From positions 1 to 30,789 of IMG/VR virus record IMGVR_UViG_3300030333_004689: a stretch of DNA of 30,789 bases; one strand, written 5' to 3'. The stretch comes from a virus. Shown here in pieces: positions 30,051 through 30,789 of the stretch. The translations under genes and the position numbers were made by a program. Positions within the stretch are counted from its first letter, which is position 1. Every line of letters begins with the position of its first letter. The notes beneath the pieces were generated by a model. The model worked only from the letters and a program-made list of their open reading frames with translations, made no database searches and had not been told where the DNA came from.

Positions 30051-30110
30051 TGCCAGTCATCTGCCACCAATCTGCCACCACGTGTGCCAGTCAAATGCCA
30101 CGAGTTGCCA
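30051..30110 (+). repeat. Six TGCCA boxes in helical phase
   Basis: TGCCA begins at 30051, 30062, 30073, 30085, 30096 and 30106 (steps 11, 11, 12, 11, 10), all in one orientation. All boxes face one side of the helix. Binding sites for a multimeric protein (Int, Xis, terminase or another regulator) are likely. Confidence 0.75.
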
Positions 30111-30112
30111 GG

Positions 30113-30151
30113 ACATACATACATACATACATAACAATACAGACAGACAGA
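30113..30151 (+). repeat. Simple repeats (ACAT)5 and (CAGA)3
   Basis: ACAT repeated five times (30113-30132), then CAGA three times (30140-30151). Tetranucleotide tracts directly after the TGCCA array. They may vary in length by slippage. Confidence 0.85.
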
Positions 30152-30231
30152 CACACTGTGAGAAAAAGAATTACCTTATGTTGTACAAGACAAAGTAATA
30201 AATTTAACCTTTATTAAATTTTAATTAGTGT

Positions 30232-30256
30232 TATAATTTTGTCGGGTTGGTTGGGT
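30232..30256 (+). promoter_or_regulatory. Possible promoter of the cos-side nuclease gene
   Basis: TATAAT (30232-30237), 30 nt before ATG 30267. No good -35 hexamer is seen. The G-rich 14-mer CGGGTTGGTTGGGT (30243-30256) follows, at or after the likely start of transcription. Confidence 0.35.
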
Positions 30257-30266
30257 CATTGAACAA

Positions 30267-30728
30267 ATGCACTCAACGGTAAACATACAAAGCGCGTTAC
30301 CATTATTTTTTAAACGCTGCCAAGAAGCTGGGGTAAATAATCCTGAGAAGTTTTTAATTTCTAAAATACCAACAACCTATTCATATTTACGCGGATCATT
30401 TCCTTATGGCACTTTGCCCACTGACGTAGATGGTGAGGTAGAACTAAACGGCCATTACCTAAGGCTAGAGTTTAAAGAAGAAGGCATAATAAGAAACAAT
30501 GCTTGGCATTCAGCCCAAAAGATTGCATTTCTTAAATTGGTAGAAAAGAAAGGGTTTACTTTATTTCTTGTTGGTCATGACAACCAAGGGGGGGTCAAGG
30601 TGTTGAGATGGATAAAACCAGCTAAATATAACACTTATGAAACTGGTTTAATTGACCCGTGCAACGAGCAACGACTAGCCCAGGCGTGTAAAAATTGGGC
30701 TGACAATATTAATAACATCTGTAACTAA
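30267..30728 (+). CDS. Small PD-(D/E)XK-like nuclease
   Basis: A 153-residue protein. TYSYLRGSFPYGTLPTDVDG is followed by HYLRLEFKEE: an Asp and a later Glu-x-Lys spaced as in PD-(D/E)XK nucleases of the VRR-NUC or resolvase kind. ALKLVEKKGF-like helix and TLFLVGHDNQGG strand follow. It lies between attP and cos and directs transcription towards terminase when the genome is circular. Possible roles: Holliday junction resolution before packaging, or other DNA trimming. Confidence 0.65.
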   Translation: MHSTVNIQSALPLFFKRCQEAGVNNPEKFLISKIPTTYSYLRGSFPYGTLPTDVDGEVELNGHYLRLEFKEEGIIRNNAWHSAQKIAFLKLVEKKGFTLFLVGHDNQGGVKVLRWIKPAKYNTYETGLIDPCNEQRLAQACKNWADNINNICN

Positions 30729-30776
30729 TTGATTACAAGCTATATACATAGGTTCTTCTGGAGGTGGTCCACTGGC

Positions 30777-30788
30777 ACTTTCCCCGTC
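30777..30788. other. Right genome end, candidate cos sequence
   Basis: ACTTTCCCCGTC, identical to positions 1-12, ends one base before the window's end. GTGG-T-CCAC (30764-30772) lies just inside it, a small palindrome that might mark the terminase nicking region. Confidence 0.5.
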
Positions 30789-30789
30789 G

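Noticed and set aside
30051-30151. Regular repeats resembling a CRISPR array
   Set aside because: Repeat units are only 5 bp, with 5-7 bp between them and simple-sequence tracts after. No spacer-repeat structure and no cas genes.
1-30789. Terminal repeat as circular assembly overlap
   Set aside because: Twelve bases is much shorter than usual assembly overlaps; cos ends explain it better.

Overview
The window looks like a complete genome of a small temperate tailed phage (about 30.8 kb, roughly 40% G+C). It has a lambda-type terminase and portal, an HK97-type capsid, a short siphovirus-like tail and a tyrosine integrase. The two ends share an exact 12-bp sequence, as expected for filled-in cohesive (cos) ends. 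An attP core made of the 3' half of a tRNA-Phe gene lies beside the integrase. The host cannot be named from this sequence. The small lipoprotein next to the lysis genes suggests a Gram-negative host. The fibre resembles those of marine phages, and most starts lack a clear Shine-Dalgarno sequence.

Layout. Positions 84-3027 (+): terminase small and large subunits, an unknown protein and a winged-helix protein. Positions 3024-3504 (-): a two-gene leftward insert with an XRE regulator, carrying its own operator-like sites. Positions 3635-14560 (+): gpW-like joiner, portal, protease-capsid fusion, head completion proteins, tail terminator, tail tube, tail chaperones with a likely -1 frameshift, a short tape measure and distal tail proteins. 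Positions 14560-18771 (+): a 1403-residue tail fibre whose distal part looks imported. Positions 18781-20815 (+): small fibre-adjacent proteins and the lysis module (holin-like proteins, lipoprotein, M15 endolysin split over two frames, membrane coiled-coil protein). Positions 20816-22054 (+): metallophosphoesterase, wHTH protein and HEXXH protein. Positions 22055-27807 (-): the early region, with small unknown proteins, a RecE-like nuclease and partner, an SSB-like protein, an excisionase-like HTH protein, a DnaC-like loader and a replication initiator. Positions 27864-28527: two divergent ribbon-helix-helix regulators around an AT-rich control region. Positions 28524-29714 (-): integrase. 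Positions 29715-30266: attachment region with phased TGCC repeats. Positions 30267-30728 (+): a small PD-(D/E)XK-like nuclease beside cos.

Several signals are not explained by gene content. (1) A 14-bp motif, TTGACCTATTCCCA, or a close variant, occurs 27-30 nt before five late-gene starts. In four cases a TANNTT hexamer follows exactly 14 nt later, which suggests a phage late promoter giving almost leaderless mRNAs. (2) A 15-mer, GGGGTGTTAACCACC, occurs four times in one orientation in the early region, like repressor or stoperator sites. (3) A palindromic ACTCGCA-type site is shared by the XRE insert and an early promoter. (4) Twelve TGCC repeats, 10-12 bp apart within clusters, flank attP. 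(5) GATC is strongly avoided everywhere except in the distal tail fibre. (6) The endolysin is interrupted at UCC-UGA-C, just before a CCCC-GUAA-GGGG hairpin, which suggests recoding. (7) A tail chaperone frameshift (G-GT type) is visible at GGAAAAG-UAG.

All assignments come from reading the sequence and recalling protein families. No database search was run.
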